Of a DNA stretch of 5,173 nt, positions 4,865-5,173 are shown one piece after another (within the stretch, counting starts at the first letter, position 1; every line of letters begins with the position of its first letter). The notes under the pieces are model-generated. The model searched no databases. It saw only the letters and a program-made list of their open reading frames with translations, and was not told the DNA's origin. The stretch covers positions 1 through 5,173 of the forward strand of contig CAZUSC010000011.1 of assembly GCA_964622915.1 (NCBI GenBank), written 5' to 3'. The stretch is from CAZUSC01 sp964622915 (GTDB lineage Bacteria; Patescibacteriota; Andersenbacteria; UBA10190). Both the position numbers and the translations under genes were made by a program.

Positions 4865-4896
4865 AAAAAAGCCTGCTTCTTTTGTTAAAAGCAGGC
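4865..4896 (-). terminator. Intrinsic terminator of guaA
   Basis: GCCTGCTT (4871-4878) pairs perfectly with AAGCAGGC (4889-4896). On the minus strand the stem is followed by six T (4870 to 4865). It lies 16 bases after the guaA stop and faces the RNA terminator. Confidence 0.88.
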
Positions 4897-4911
4897 ATCG
4901 CTGTTACTCAA

Positions 4912-5173
4912 CTACTCCCATTCCATCGTTGCCGGCGGCTTAGGTGTGAAGTTATAAACCACGCGGCCGGTATCTTTTATTTCACGCGTTACCCGTTCAA
5001 CGGCCCGGTCGATCACACTTCGCGGGATGTCCGGTACGTCTGCGGTCATAAAGTCCTCTGTCACAAAAGCTTGCAGTACAATAGTCCAGCCTACATGACG
5101 AGCATCGCCATGCTGGCAGACTGAACGGCTCTGAGTAACTTCGGCCATCGCCTGAGATACTTTCTCGTAATAA
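4912..5173 (-). CDS. guaA: GMP synthase (glutamine-hydrolysing), C-terminal end; 5' part outside window
   Basis: GuaA converts XMP to GMP with ATP and glutamine in the cytoplasm, the last step of guanine nucleotide synthesis. Only the last 86 codons are present, read from the right edge to TAG at 4912-4914. They are the C-terminal dimerisation domain: GDARHVGWTIVLQAF, then TEDFMTADV, and the family's hallmark ending RVVYNFTPKPPATMEWE, which closely follows the usual RVVYDIT-KPPATIEWE. The exact match of the C-terminus to family shows the gene ends normally. Small departures (Gln in VLQAF where LRAV is usual, Asn in VVYNF where Asp is usual) look like lineage drift. The amidotransferase and ATP-pyrophosphatase domains would lie beyond the right edge. 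It converges on the candidate RNA and has its own terminator. Confidence 0.95.
   Translation of the reverse strand, partial: YYEKVSQAMAEVTQSRSVCQHGDARHVGWTIVLQAFVTEDFMTADVPDIPRSVIDRAVERVTREIKDTGRVVYNFTPKPPATMEWE

Noticed and set aside
4882..5124. 80-aa plus-strand ORF opposite guaA
   Set aside because: It is antisense to a clearly conserved GMP synthase C-terminus and crosses its terminator.

Overview
This window looks like a piece of a small-genome bacterial chromosome. It is probably from a Candidate Phyla Radiation (Patescibacteria/Parcubacteria-like) lineage, or something with similar gene organisation. That is an inference from compact layout, mostly SD-less starts, a stand-alone nusA outside a rimP-nusA-infB operon, heptad low-complexity spacers, and a 258-aa protein I cannot assign. 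The standard code fits every gene; stops are TAA except TAG for guaA. No mobile element, CRISPR array, rRNA or tRNA was seen.

Left part, plus strand (1-2870): the C-terminal third of a P-type cation-transporting ATPase, cut by the window edge, is overlapped by a yraN (UPF0102) gene. A 150-base spacer follows, holding two tracts of 7-bp repeats, a promoter and a perfect hairpin. Then comes a complete nusA (S1, KH1, KH2, acidic tail) closed by an intrinsic terminator.

Middle (2858-4600): a plus-strand gene for an uncharacterised 258-aa protein starts directly at the end of its proposed promoter, so it may be leaderless. Facing it are two small minus-strand orphan genes (103 and 84 aa). Each has a good Shine-Dalgarno, unlike the genes to the left, and each ends in a near-copy of the same terminator hairpin.

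Right part (4565-5173): divergent from the 84-aa gene, a plus-strand promoter (TTGAAC, 17 bp, TACCCT with an upstream TGC) leads into about 240 bases with no convincing protein gene. This stretch can fold into several hairpins and ends in a very strong intrinsic terminator. It is the best candidate here for an undescribed structured RNA. It converges on the 3' end of guaA (GMP synthase, minus strand), which has its own terminator and runs off the right edge.

The genes do not form a single pathway. They are an ion pump, a nuclease-fold housekeeping protein, a transcription factor, purine synthesis, three orphans and one candidate RNA, mostly as separate transcription units.
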